Origin: Tritrichomonas musculus
Taxonomy: Eukaryota; Parabasalia; Tritrichomonadida; Tritrichomonadidae
Direction of reading: 5' to 3'
NCBI GenBank assembly: GCA_039105265.1
Contig: JAPFFF010000011.1
Span: 2,046,001-2,110,000 of the forward strand
Length of the DNA: 64,000 bases
The position numbers and the translations under genes were made by a program. The notes under the pieces were generated by a model. That model did not search any database, was not told the origin of the DNA, and worked only from the letters and a program-made list of their open reading frames with translations. How positions within the stretch are numbered: the first letter of the stretch is position 1; every line of letters begins with the position of its first letter. This document shows positions 49,857 through 61,100 of this stretch, one piece after another.

Positions 49857-51047
49857 ATTCATTAATATTTTTTTTTTTTTAAATTAATTTTACCGATTTT
49901 TTTATGATTTTTTTTTTTTTTTTGAAAAATAGTTCATCAGTAATTCTTCATAAGAAACAAAATCACTTGCTTTATAAATTGTTTAATATAATGATGGGTT
50001 TTTCCAATTAAAATTATCAATTTAATTATATTATATTGAAGAGTATCAATTTGATTATATTGAAGATAATGTAAATGCTGAAGAATTTTAGTCCACTCCT
50101 TAGTTAATTTCTTCTTAAGCTTGATATAAGATTTTCTTCTTCATCTTTTTCAACGCTGGAATTTTCAAACAGTTTATCTCGCAAAACATCTTCAGATGTT
50201 AAATTTTTACTTAATTCTGTCTAGCATTCTTGATAACAATTTTTTTTAAATCGGCTGACTTTTTTTGAATTTACTTATATAAATATTAGTTTAAACATAT
50301 TTATTTTCCCATTGATCTGGCTTTCATTATATTTAGGTGCGATTTTGTATGGATAACTTCCTCCAGCCAACTTATAGGCTGAAACTCAAAGGATAGATCA
50401 TATTCATAAATCTTCAAAATGAACTGAATTATTTTGGAATATAAATGCCTTCATTACGGATCATGAATTTTCCCATTTTTATTATCTGGAAAAAGTTTTT
50501 ATATTCCTGACTTCGATAATAACTGATCAGTTATTATTCAGAAATCAACTTGATTTCTCAAAATCTTGTAAATGGTTAATGAAAGATTTTTATTCTTACA
50601 CATAAAACCTGATTTTTTTAGTGAAATATTATATTTATTCATAATTATTATTTTCATGAGGGGAATACTTAAACTTGTGTTTTGGGGAATAAAATTTCGC
50701 TTATTTTAGGTTTATAAAGGTTCAAAATTGGTTTATAATGCTACCAGCTAATTTTTGGGGATGAGTTAATTAAACCTCTCAAAAAAAAACTCTCACAACT
50801 TTTTGAAAGACATTTTTATATAAGGTCAAATTATAGGTCAAATAATTGAAAAATATCACCAAAATTTTATTCTTACAAATCTATTTCTATAAATCAATTC
50901 ATTTGTATGAGAATATAAATCCAAAAAATCTCATAATTTATATCAACAATCTGACAAATTTAAAATTTCAAATTTGAAATTTTAAAATATCCACTTTTTG
51001 AATTGCCAAAATTAAAATTGAGTAGCATCATTTTTATTAAAAGCATT
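49857..51047. other. AT-rich spacer with possible coding remnant
   Basis: Mostly AT-rich, with T-runs near 49870 and 49911. A diverged tandem copy of ATCAATTTrATTATATT lies at 50018-50066. A minus-strand stretch at about 50120-50230 reads protein-like (SEDVLRDKLFENSSVEKDEE) but has no intact frame. No gene is supported. Confidence 0.4.
51028..51033 (+). promoter_or_regulatory. Initiator-like element (TCATTT)
   Basis: TCATTTTTATTA begins 20 nt before the ATG at 51048. It fits the trichomonad Inr and supports that start over the upstream TTG. Confidence 0.45.
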
Positions 51048-51833
51048 ATGATAAAGTATAAAGCAAACAAGTACTCTAAGCCCGAACTTGGAAATCAAAA
51101 GAAAATGACTACCTCGAAACGGCTTCAAAAGAATGTTGAAGTTATTGATGCATTAATTAAGGCTTTAGGAATAACTATTAAACCATTTATCTCTCAATTG
51201 AAAGACCACTCAAAGAAGAGTTTGGCGCCTAACGCCATATCACCGGGCCATGTTCTACGTGAAGAAGTTCTGGCTTTAACTATTGATTTGAAAGAAAAAT
51301 CAAATATTGATAAAGAAATTAAGCTCAACGATATTGGCCGTATAACTTATCCTATAATGAATTCAATAATATCTATTATTGCCGCCGAATCCCCTGAAGT
51401 TGTACAAGCAATTGCCAATAACAGTTTTCAGGACTTACCTTTCAAAGAAAAACTGATGCAGAGAGATCATCTTGCTCAAAAATGGAGCCAATACATTGAT
51501 GAAATACAGTTACTCAAGCAACAATTACCCATTAACCAAGCTTCCACTTTTGATTTAACTCCTTTAGACAATTTAACTCTTTTGGATTCAACTCCTGACA
51601 ATTTAACTCTTTTTGATTCAACTCCTGACAATTTAACTCTTTTGGATTCAACTCCTGACAATTTAACTCTTTTGGATTCAACTCCTGACAATTTAACTCT
51701 TTTGGATTCAACTCCTGACAATTTAACTCTTTTGGATTCAACTCCTGAAGATTATCTATTTCCTGATTTTAATAATTGGGACTCTAATAACAATCAACTC
51801 TTGGATCCTTCAGGTGGATACATAGATTTTTGA
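51048..51833 (+). CDS. Hypothetical protein with a 10-residue acidic tandem repeat
   Basis: 261 residues from the ATG at 51048; a second ATG at 51105 would give 242. I recognise no family. Residues 1-35 are basic (KANKYSKPELGNQKK). Residues 35-165 are a helical globular region (VIDALIKALGITIKPFISQL; GHVLREEVLALTIDLKEK; RITYPIMNSIISIIAAESPE). From about 174, six tandem decapeptides of DNLTLLDSTP type follow, then a short acidic, aromatic tail (EDYLFPDFNNWDS). The basic start plus acidic/hydrophobic repeats recall activation- or docking-type segments, but this is only composition. The repeat DNA is nearly perfect, so the array is recent or being homogenised. A TCATTT initiator-like motif supports the start. 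Confidence 0.65.
   Translation: MIKYKANKYSKPELGNQKKMTTSKRLQKNVEVIDALIKALGITIKPFISQLKDHSKKSLAPNAISPGHVLREEVLALTIDLKEKSNIDKEIKLNDIGRITYPIMNSIISIIAAESPEVVQAIANNSFQDLPFKEKLMQRDHLAQKWSQYIDEIQLLKQQLPINQASTFDLTPLDNLTLLDSTPDNLTLFDSTPDNLTLLDSTPDNLTLLDSTPDNLTLLDSTPDNLTLLDSTPEDYLFPDFNNWDSNNNQLLDPSGGYIDF
51567..51746 (+). repeat. 30-bp coding minisatellite, six tandem units
   Basis: Six head-to-tail 30-bp units beginning GACAATTTAACTC and ending TCAACTCCT. Only the second unit shows a visible change (TTTTTGATT for TTTTGGATT). The unit length keeps the frame. Two minus-strand frames are also open through the array, which explains spurious antisense frames there. Confidence 0.95.
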
Positions 51834-52688
51834 GTTGAACTCGAAAGGAAAGCTTTGCCCTTTGATTTTTAAACCATTTTTTTACATCTCTTTCTCATAT
51901 CATTTTTTTTTCTTGAATAATAAAATTCGACTTTTTTTTCATAAAATTATTCTCAAATTTATTCTTTAAAGATACTGAGGATATGAACAATACCAATTTT
52001 CAGAAAAATATTATGTAAAGAAAAGATTTATAAACAGGGAGAAATAAAATTGTTTATTTAGTAAAAATAACTTATCATTTATAAATTTTAACAACCATTT
52101 CCCTTGCAAATGGTTCGAAAATTGTGTCTAAATTGCATTACCTATCATAATAAATTGCATCATTCGTTTTAAATGCTAGAAAGCGTTATACTCTATGAAA
52201 TATCTTACAAAATTTCTGGTTGGCCCAATTATAATGTCTAAATTGTAGAATTTGCAGAAAATTGAATTAATAATTTTTTTCTTGTTGCTGACTACATCTT
52301 GACAATTTCTTTTTCAATAATAGCTGTTTTTTATTAGATTAGCTTTTTTTTTCCCTTTTTTTTGCTTTGGCTTTACAAATAAATAAAATTGGCAGATGAT
52401 ATGGATGCCATGTGCAATTATGACAATTCTTTAGTATTACTAAATTAGTAAAATGAACATTACATTGAATAAAAAATACCAAAAACAAAGGAAGAAGAAA
52501 AAAAAAGGATTCTAAATGGGCTCAATATAATTTGTATCATAACTAAAAATGCCTAAAACGATTATTAAATGAAAAATATGCACAATTTCTGTTCTGGAAA
52601 TATGACAATCATGCTTTTTGAAAATTAAATTCAGCACGCATTTTTATGCACACAAAATGAATTTTTTATGTGATCGACAAACTTTATA
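51834..52688. other. AT-rich convergent spacer
   Basis: About 855 bases between convergent genes with many A/T runs. The phrase GTCTAAATTG occurs at 52127 and again near 52235. No coding or RNA signal is seen. Confidence 0.5.
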
Positions 52689-53600
52689 TTATGTATATTG
52701 CTGCTTTTCGTTATCATCTTCAATATCATTGCTTTCTGTTTTAGATAATTCATCATCATTGTAATAAGGATATTTTTGATATAAATAAGCTTTAATTGTA
52801 GCAATTTGACCTTGAATAATTTGATTTAAATATTCAATATTTGAGTCTTCGCTTTCTTGAATTTCTTGAATTTCATGATTACTTTTTTCAATCTCAGCTT
52901 TAACATCAGTGATTTCATCTTCAAGCTTCTTTTTAATTTCATTGAATGATTCAGGGTTTTTATGGAGCTTATGAAGATCCTTGGCAGCTTGTAGTTTCAT
53001 TTCGCTTTTTTTATATGCAAACAATTTTTCTGTTAAATCATCAATTTCTAATTGGATTTCATCAACTGCACTTTCATTTGCATTTATGTTAGAAATTTGA
53101 TTTTGAATTCTTTTAAATTCGAGAGATAAAGCTTTTTCAAGATCTCTTAATTTAGAAAGCTCATCATCAAGTCTCATCTTCTCCTGATAGAATATAGGTA
53201 TTTCAATTTTAAGCTCATTTGATAATGCAAGCTTATCAGAATTTTTCAAGTTTTCCAGTTCTTGCTTATTTGTATTTAAAACATTGGTAAGAGATGTTTT
53301 CTCTTCTCGAAGTTGTTGTAACTGCGATTGCGAAGCTGTTTGAATTTTTTGCTCTTTTTGAGGTTGCGACAATACTTTTCGAATTGAAACATTTCTGCTT
53401 TGTATTGTTTTTCGCATTCTTTGAATTTTTGCTCGTAAAAGCCTCCGTTCTTCTTCCATCTTATGGATTTTCGTTTTAAGTTCTAAGATTTCGTCTTGTT
53501 GAATAGCTCGAGAACCACCTAATTTAGAAGATGATCTCTGCAACTCAGGCAGACGGGCGTCTCCAGGAATACGGCTTATACTTGTTGTAGGACGATTCAT
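52689..53600 (-). CDS. Coiled-coil protein, 303 residues
   Basis: Function unknown. Residues 1-35 are a Ser/Arg/Gly-rich, probably disordered head (MNRPTTSISRIPGDARLPEL). Residues about 36-275 form a nearly unbroken coiled coil with strong heptads (EILELKTKIHKMEEERRLLR; LDDELSKLRDLEKAL; VDEIQLEIDDLTEKL). The acidic tail contains YPYYNDDELSKTESNDIEDD. No motor, zinc or membrane motifs are seen. The head-plus-rod form fits cytoskeletal or flagellar assembly proteins, which trichomonads have in number, but no orthologue is recognised. Confidence 0.7.
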   Translation of the reverse strand: MNRPTTSISRIPGDARLPELQRSSSKLGGSRAIQQDEILELKTKIHKMEEERRLLRAKIQRMRKTIQSRNVSIRKVLSQPQKEQKIQTASQSQLQQLREEKTSLTNVLNTNKQELENLKNSDKLALSNELKIEIPIFYQEKMRLDDELSKLRDLEKALSLEFKRIQNQISNINANESAVDEIQLEIDDLTEKLFAYKKSEMKLQAAKDLHKLHKNPESFNEIKKKLEDEITDVKAEIEKSNHEIQEIQESEDSNIEYLNQIIQGQIATIKAYLYQKYPYYNDDELSKTESNDIEDDNEKQQYT

Positions 53601-54020
53601 TCAGCAAAAATTGAAGATTTATCTACCGTTTAAAGTTTTCTAACGAGATTTTATGTAAACTTTTTAAAATTTAAATAAAATAAATGATTCATTAAAGTCC
53701 GATTTAAATTAAGAAGCTACCAATCATTAATAATTACTTTTAAATCGAAGAACCCTGAAAAACCCAAAATCACTAATCCTAATCTCTGTTGTATTGCTTG
53801 GAATGTTATTTCTTTATTTTATTTACTCAATGTTAAACTGCTGCATCTGGTGTTATTTCATTTGGGATGCTAATAGATATATGATATACCGAATTATTCA
53901 TAAATCTTTTTTTTTACTGGTAAAATTCCCTGAAAGATAGGAGTCAATAATTAAAACGACATACATTCTAATAAAGAGGTTGATATAATTTTTTTTTGAA
54001 TAATAAATAGATTTTATTAA
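53601..54020. other. AT-rich spacer
   Basis: Lies between two minus-strand genes and probably contains the promoter of the coiled-coil gene. Nothing else is seen. Confidence 0.5.
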
Positions 54021-55664
54021 CTAACATGATATAACATATGGTTCTAACATCATATGCAAATCTGGATTATCATATGTTAAAACAAATAATTTTGTAATTG
54101 CTCCAAGAGTATCTTTAACAAAATCTTCTTTTTGTTGAGCAAGTTCAATAAACTCTTCAACAACCGATTCAGTTATAATTAATTCAGCAAATTTATTTTG
54201 ATTATCATTTATTATAATAAGCGCTAAAAACTTTAAAACACAGGTTTTTGAATGAAAATTCACAGAATAAACTTTTTCGATAGTATTTCTTATCATATCT
54301 GTTGTAATAAAATCCTGAATAAGCGATTTATCGTAAAATCCAATTTTATATAATATATCGTAAACCATCGATATAATAGGATCGTTTGAAGTATCGAGAA
54401 GATTGATTAAGTCACCAGGATCTAATGATTTAGAAAAAAAAATCATATTATCTTCGATATGAATCTTGTCATCTCCATCAGTAATCATTTTTAATATATT
54501 TTGTATAATTTTTAGAAACTTTTGTTGGACAATAATGGGAAAATAAAAGATGATACTAAGCAAAATAGAAGGGATTTTCGCATTAACAACATACCTAAAT
54601 GTTTCAGGATGGCTTGAATGCTGGTCAAGTATTTCAATGATGTAAATGAGAATTTTGTAAATATGCTTTTTAATTGAATCGCCACTTAAGTTAGTTCCAA
54701 AATTTTCTGTAATTTTATTTAATTGCTTGTGCAAATCTTTTTGATTGTATAAAAAATCATATCGACTGTATAAAAAATCTTCATTTTCATATTCAATACC
54801 TTCATTTTCATATTTAATATCTTCATTTTCATACTCAATATCTTCATTTTCATATTCATATTCAGTATCTTTATTTTCATATTCAGCATCGTTATTATCA
54901 TGCTGCGCATTTAGATCATTTAAAATACTAATAACGTTTGAAGCTTTCAAAAGAATTGTTTTAATGCTCATGAAATAAGAATCAATAAGGCTAAGTGGTA
55001 TTGGACAATGCTTAGTTAATGCAAAAAAACAGTACAAACAAAATTTTTGAGTAAATATCGATTCACAAGAAATATATTTTTGTATTTGGACGAACAAAGG
55101 ATTTTGAAAAAATAAAGCAATTTTTTTAATAGAGCAAGCATTACCAAATAACTTGAAAAAAAGATTAGGTGATACTCTATTACCAGGCTTAACAAAAATA
55201 GTAATCAACACATTTAAAGTATCATGCTCAAACATCAATTCAATAAATAAGTCTGATAAATATGCTAAAAAGTTAAGTAAAATACATATAAATGATAACT
55301 CGTCAGAATATTGCACTGATGATTCACAAGAACCTTGCAACAATAATATACAGACATTAATATTTTGTAGAAAGTTTAATGCAACAAATGTATCAATAAT
55401 CTCTTGAGATAAATATTTTTGATTTATAAATAAGTTAAAAAGCTCCAATAATGAATTCATTGTTAATTCCAAATTCCTTTGATTAAGAAATTGATTAAAT
55501 TTGGAGCAAATACAAAACAATTGATCTTTTTGAATATAGTTTGGTTCATTTACATATAATTCGCTAGTTTCATCTTGCTCGTCTTCCATTTCAATAAAGT
55601 ATTTTGATTTTAAAACAGACTTTATATCATACTCATCAATATCTTCTGCATTCAATGGATGCAT
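54021..55664 (-). CDS. Helical-repeat (armadillo-like) hypothetical protein with acidic heptapeptide insert
   Basis: A 547-residue product, largely hydrophobic helices (SFICILLNFLAYLSDLFIEL; FTQKFCLYCFFALTKHC; RYVVNAKIPSILLSIIFYFP) arranged like an armadillo/HEAT solenoid. No named family is recognised; trichomonads have many such proteins. At about residues 255-295 an acidic insert repeats YENEDIE with variants (about five units), encoded by an imperfect 18-21-bp DNA repeat. The acidic head (MHPLNAEDIDEYD) and the soluble character argue for a cytosolic scaffold. The start is the first ATG after an AT-rich divergent spacer. Confidence 0.65.
   Translation of the reverse strand: MHPLNAEDIDEYDIKSVLKSKYFIEMEDEQDETSELYVNEPNYIQKDQLFCICSKFNQFLNQRNLELTMNSLLELFNLFINQKYLSQEIIDTFVALNFLQNINVCILLLQGSCESSVQYSDELSFICILLNFLAYLSDLFIELMFEHDTLNVLITIFVKPGNRVSPNLFFKLFGNACSIKKIALFFQNPLFVQIQKYISCESIFTQKFCLYCFFALTKHCPIPLSLIDSYFMSIKTILLKASNVISILNDLNAQHDNNDAEYENKDTEYEYENEDIEYENEDIKYENEGIEYENEDFLYSRYDFLYNQKDLHKQLNKITENFGTNLSGDSIKKHIYKILIYIIEILDQHSSHPETFRYVVNAKIPSILLSIIFYFPIIVQQKFLKIIQNILKMITDGDDKIHIEDNMIFFSKSLDPGDLINLLDTSNDPIISMVYDILYKIGFYDKSLIQDFITTDMIRNTIEKVYSVNFHSKTCVLKFLALIIINDNQNKFAELIITESVVEEFIELAQQKEDFVKDTLGAITKLFVLTYDNPDLHMMLEPYVISC
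54778..54891 (-). repeat. Imperfect ~21-bp tandem repeat coding Tyr-Glu-Asn-Glu-Asp-Ile
   Basis: Repeating plus-strand phrase TTCATTTTCATATTCAATATC with substitutions and some unit-length variation. It encodes the acidic insert of the helical-repeat protein and is in frame throughout. Confidence 0.8.
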
Positions 55665-56065
55665 AAGTAAATTTTGTTTGTATTAAAATAGTGAACAAAG
55701 GAATTCACTTTTGATTTTTTTTTGAATGAACCTGAAAAAGTTAAGTATTCTGTTCATATATTTACATCACGAGAAATTATGCTTGATTTGAAACAAAATT
55801 TACAAACAAAAGTTTTTTTTCATCATCAAATTTTAATTCTGCATAGATATTAATTTTATTTGAAATTATTCAAAAAAATATTTGAAAAATCCAAATTAAC
55901 TAAAATTAATATAGTTTACTCATTTCATGAAAAGATATTTTTAAATTAAAAAATGGAAAAAAATTGAGAAAATATAAAAATGATGTAACAATTAATATAT
56001 TCAATTTTCAAATTCAATGCTGTAAAAATTAAAATAAAAAACATTGAAATTGATCATCAATATTG
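55665..56065. other. Divergent promoter region
   Basis: AT-rich spacer between divergent genes. A TCATCA initiator-like motif lies at 56054-56059 near the plus-strand start. No coding signal. Confidence 0.45.
56054..56059 (+). promoter_or_regulatory. Initiator-like element (TCATCA)
   Basis: Ends 6 nt before the ATG at 56066 of the transporter gene. A weak but well-placed match to the trichomonad Inr. Confidence 0.35.
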
Positions 56066-57636
56066 ATGCTTTTATTTTTCTCAAAGAGAACCAACAATGA
56101 TTCGGAGTTAGATCCATTGATATCTCATCAACCTAATGCAAATGATTCTAACAATTTTGTATCATTATTAGAATCTTTTTGGAATTATATTAAAATACCT
56201 TTATTGGCGCTATCTTATTGCACAGTTTCAATATCATGCGTATTTGTAAACAAAGTTATACTTTCTCCTTCAGGCAGATTCAAATCATTTGGCTCTGTCG
56301 AATTTCTTATGTTTCTCCAATCTCTATTGGCAATCTTTTTCTTTTTACTTTTTCGTCAATTGAAAATTATCTCTTTTCCAATTAAAGTAAGTCATATGGC
56401 ATTTTTACGAATTGCAACAGTTAACATTCTATTCGTCTTGATGACTGCAGCGAATGCATACAGTGTTAGATTTCTATCCATGCCTATGGTTGCTCTTTTA
56501 AAAAATTGCCAAGTTGTTTTTGTTGCATTTCTTGAGTATTTTATACTTCATACTCGTCCAGGAAAAATGACAATTTCTTCACTTGGCATTATTGTCTTTG
56601 GCTCACTTTGTGGCTCGATAACAGACTTAGAGTTTAATTTTGTTGGATATGTTTCTATGGGAATAGCTATTTTAAGTAGTTCTTTATATTATGTTCTTAT
56701 CAAAGTTGCTTTCAAAGAACAGAAAATTCCAGAATTAACTCTTGTTTTTTATAATTCAATACTATCCGTATGATTCAAATTAGAAAGAACGGAAAATTAT
56801 CAGAACAACTTAATATTTAAAATTTAGAAATAATTGCAAAACTTTCTATTATTGAAATATCTAATTAAGATTGTTCTGATATTTTTCTTTTCTTTTTTCA
56901 ATCTAATTATTTTACTAACATACAGATTCCTTACTTTTTGCTCACTTCTATTAAAAAAGGATGCTGTGCCCGTGCATTTTGGTTCACAGTTCATGCTCCA
57001 CCAATTTTTTTGATGCTTATCTTAGCATCAGGTTTTACAGCTGCTGGAGTCAATATCACCACATTTCTCTTTTTGAATGCAACTTCACCAACTGCATTTT
57101 CTGTTCTTGGCGTTATCAAGAAAATCACTCAGACGCTTCTCGGTTATATCATTTGGAAGCCTCCAACTAATGCATTGAACTTTTTTTCAGTTTGTGTTGG
57201 CGTTCTTGGTGGTATTTTCTATTCAATATCAAAGAAAATTGAGAATTCTCAAAAAAAGAAAATCCAAGCAATTTTGGCAAACTCAGAATCAAGATCAGAA
57301 TATCAAAGCGAAAGAGATTTGGAAAAAAATGCTGAGAATATTGAAAAAGTGGAAGATAAAAATCAACTTTTCGAAAAGCCAACATCAAAAATGCCTTATT
57401 CACCGTCGCTTCCTGCAATGAAAACTAATTACTCATCACATAAAGTTAATGATGGAAATGTATATTCTGCTAATTCAAGAGTGAACTTCATGATTCCACA
57501 AAAGGATCAAAAAGGATCCAATTTCCCATCTTCGGTTTCATTCCCTTCTTTATCACATAATTATAGAAATGAAGTCCAATCAAAGAGTGATAATGATGCA
57601 TCGTCATCAATTCTTGCTTCAAAAAATCTTTCTTAA
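56066..57636 (+). CDS. Nucleotide-sugar/triose-phosphate translocator family protein, two exons
   Basis: Golgi-type solute transporter of the SLC35/TPT group, which exchanges nucleotide sugars for nucleoside monophosphates. Exons are 56066-56767 and 56926-57636, joined in phase 0 between Ser (tcc) and Ile (att). The spliced product is about 470 residues. The first ATG is 56066, with a TTG just before it. Ten hydrophobic segments are expected: VFVNKVILSPSGRFKS, FLSMPMVALLKNCQVVFVAF, GYVSMGIAILSSSLYYVLIK and LTLVFYNSILS in exon 1; GFTAAGVNITTFLFLNATSP and LNFFSVCVGVLGGIFYS in exon 2. The junction restores a 'FYNSILSIPYF'-type segment usual in SLC35D/Vrg4 relatives. A long polar tail of about 110 residues follows the last TM. 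The GALNK motif of GDP-mannose carriers is not seen, so the substrate is open. Confidence 0.9.
56768..56925 (+). other. Spliceosomal intron, 158 nt
   Basis: Donor GTATGA (56768-56773) and acceptor ACTAACATACAG (56914-56925). The acceptor fuses the branch-point sequence ACTAAC directly to the AG, as known for parabasalid introns. Removal joins two frames of one transporter. The intron is AT-rich, with stops in the reading frame. Confidence 0.93.
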
Positions 57637-58117
57637 CTATAATATATTATAACATTTGCTTATATTTTGGCATATACTAAGTATGTTTGAAATATTCTTT
57701 TATAAAGTATAATATCTTTCGGAATTTTTAAAAAAGTATAAATGTTATCATAAAATGATGAGCAAGCTCTGATTCACACTTATTTTAAGTTTTATTCCAT
57801 CATTTATGCATCAAAGAAATCAAAATTGCGTATTATTGAGATTGATGCGTTTTTTCGAAATTGAGATTCTATTCAAATAGAATCAAATATGATAACTTTT
57901 TGATAACATTATTTTTTTTTTTTAATCTATATTTATTTTTAATTATGATAAAATACATTTCATAACAACTCATTTTTTCATTTATAATCTTATTATAGGA
58001 CATAAAAAACTTTTTACACCTCTTATAAATTTTTATATGAAATTTGAAAATAAAATAATTGCTTTGGTAACTTTTTGTGATATAAAAGTCGATAAAAAAA
58101 GACAAATAATCTTTATA
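57637..58117. other. AT-rich spacer
   Basis: Spacer between two plus-strand genes, holding the promoter of the giant downstream gene. A minus-strand open stretch here (57869-58138) is AT-rich with biased composition (Lys/Tyr/Ile/Phe) and is not supported. Confidence 0.5.
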
Positions 58118-61100
58118 ATGACGAATCCTATTTTTCATCGATATGGTCCAGGTCTATTATATGGTAGAAATACCATTATGGCTTATCTTGATGATCTTAC
58201 AAGAGTAAATTGTAAAGCTGTTGAAGAACTTACTCCAAATCTCAATAACCAACCAAAAGGAAAACGCCAGAATTTAGTTGACGAATTAAAAGAACTAGAA
58301 GAAATCAGAACAGCTCTTAAAAAATCTTTTGTTGAAACGCTTATAGTCGATCTTCCACAATTTCCAAAAATTATCGAACAAACTCTTCCAAAACTTGAAG
58401 CGCCTTTTCACATTTTACGCGACGTTATAATTCCAATCATTGAACAAATCAGTACCAAAACACCCGAATCTATTCCACAATTTCTAGAAACAATGAATCA
58501 ATTTTTAACAAACAACGCGCCAACTGAAGTTTGGGATGTACCAGAAGTCTCAGAAAAAGTTACACAATGGATGAAAAAAGCATTAACTATGCCAAACTGC
58601 GATCAAGTTTCTATTCTTCAATTTTGGCTCAAATTCATTAAACTTAGGGCAAAAATCGAAGATGTTCTTGTTCTTGCATCAGTATGGTTTGAACATACTG
58701 TTCCTGATGATAAATTAACTTTAATCCCAATGCTTCTTTCCGATATAAAACTCGAAATGACAAAATGCACTTTTCTCGATTTCATTGAAAATCCAACAAG
58801 TCCTTTGTGCGTTTCATACAACCCAATCATGATTGAAAACTTAAAGCCACCTTCATCACTTTCTGAGCAACCAAAACGAAAATGCGTTGCATATGGTGGA
58901 TTTTTATATGTGATGGATGCCGATCCAAAAATAGGCTTTTGCAAATTTGGTACTGGTAAATGTGGCACTATTTTCGGACAAACAGAAATTGTAAACAAAG
59001 ATTTTGTTAATCGCAATCCAGTTTCAATGGCCTACTGTAATGGATCGATTCTTGTCCACTTCGCAGATTCCCCATCTAACGAAATAATAATCATTGACCC
59101 AGCTACATTAAAAGAAGTTGGAAAAGTTGAAAACACCGAAATTTTACCAAGTGGGCCTTTTACTGCATTTAAGAATACATTTTATGTTGTTTATCAGAAA
59201 TCAATTAATTCTTATAATTTTGATGGAAAATCATTGAAATTTATTAAAACAACAGAAATCAGATTATCTAGTGGTGAAACAGAGTTTATCCCAGATGCCA
59301 AATTAGCTTTAGCTAATTTATTCACAGATGGCATATTCATGAATGTTGTTTTTACTCCAAAAGACGATTCATCAGCAAATGTTATTTCATGTTCCATTGA
59401 AACAGGTGATTCCATTGATACTCCTACTGGAAATGAAGTTAAACTTTCGCCATACATATCATTTGATTGCTTAGCTAAGACACTTATTATGATTCCAAAC
59501 TGGACTCAAACCTCAATATATAATTATTCTGAAAGATATAACTATCAAATTCTATTTGGAAATCATAATAACACGGCTTCTTCAAATAATGCATGCTTAA
59601 ACTTATTAGACACAATTATTCCTTCATCAATATCTAAAATTTCACCAGGAATTATTAATTACAACCGTCATTACGTTCTTAGTAGCACCAAACCTCTTTA
59701 TGACTTGATTCAACTTTGCTTTAAAGATGAAAGATATTCTGTTTTCTTACAACCAGCTATAATATTATTAACAATTCGTTATTCAGAAGTCAAAGAGACA
59801 CCTTTAATCACTCTTGATTTACTATGTTCAATTTTAACAAGCGACAAAATCAATTCTCCTATAAAAGTGGCACTTCTCCGTTCTTTGATCAAACATGGAA
59901 ATTCTCCTCTTTTCGATACACTTGAGAAATGCAACAAAGTGCTTGAAAAATTAACTGAAAAAGAAATCACAGAAATATTCACTGAGACGGGATTCAATGA
60001 TATTTTCACATTTGCAATTTCATTTTTAATTAAGCCATACAATAAGATTCTTCAATACGCCGCTGAAAATTCAAAAGAAGCATATCCATTCATATCAAAT
60101 CTCATTTTTACAATTTTGAGAGGCGTGCTCGTTTCAAAATGCTTTTCACCAACTGTTATTTTCCCAATATTAGAAATAACAACCAAATGCGATAAATCAG
60201 TACTTCCAACAATTGTTCCACCACTTCTTCCATTAATTGAACATATGACAAAGACAGTTCTTGAAAGTAAAAAGTATACAGATATATTATTGAATTTCAC
60301 ATCAAATTTACTTCAATATGCGTCTATAATTGATTTACAATCATTTGCTAATTTACATGCTGAATCACGTGAAAAACCAAAATACTTCACAAAAACAACC
60401 ATAGAAGAATCACCACATCCATATGACAATGATATGCGTGTCGTTCATAATTATGACTTCCCAGGTGCAGTTGAACTTATCATTGAATTTGATAAAAGAA
60501 CAGCAACAGAAAATGGATGCGATTATCTTCAGATTTTCACTGACGAAGAAATGAAGAAAGAATTAACACCAATGATGTCTGGTAAATATGCAAAATGGAT
60601 ACCAATTATTAAAACACAATCTCAACATCTAACATTCCATTTCTACAGTGATACTAGCATTACTGAATGGGGATATAAAGCAACAATTACTGCGCGTTAT
60701 GTTGCAACAAGAAAATTCAGCTCTCCAGAATCATTCTTTGATCTTTCTTACACCATAATTGATATGCTTTATAATTTTACAAAACGATTGATTGATGAAA
60801 AAAGAACCAAACAAACTTATCCACAATTCAGTATCCCACGTGAAGTTATAGATCAACCAAAACAATTAACTGAGAGTCAAAAGATGATTTTAAAGACAAA
60901 ACTGAAAGAAAACATTGATGAATCCATATTTAACTTACCAACAACCCTTCCATCATTTTATTCTGCTCTTGATTACTTAGTGAATAATAACATGTATGAC
61001 AAATCATTAGTAGACATTATTCTTTCTCCACCAGATTACATCATTACAGAAACACAAGATCCAAAAGATGTTTTTACTTCACTATCATCATTCATAATGA

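Noticed and set aside
51476-51741. Two minus-strand open frames over the tandem repeats
   Set aside because: They exist only because the 30-bp unit has no stop in those frames; the plus-strand frame is longer and has non-repeat protein on both sides.
51567-51746. CRISPR-like array
   Set aside because: The units are head-to-tail with no spacers and lie inside a eukaryotic coding frame.
56768-56773. Apparent premature stop splitting the transporter into two genes or a pseudogene
   Set aside because: GTATG donor and ACTAACATACAG acceptor flank the gap and splicing restores the frame, so an intron explains it.
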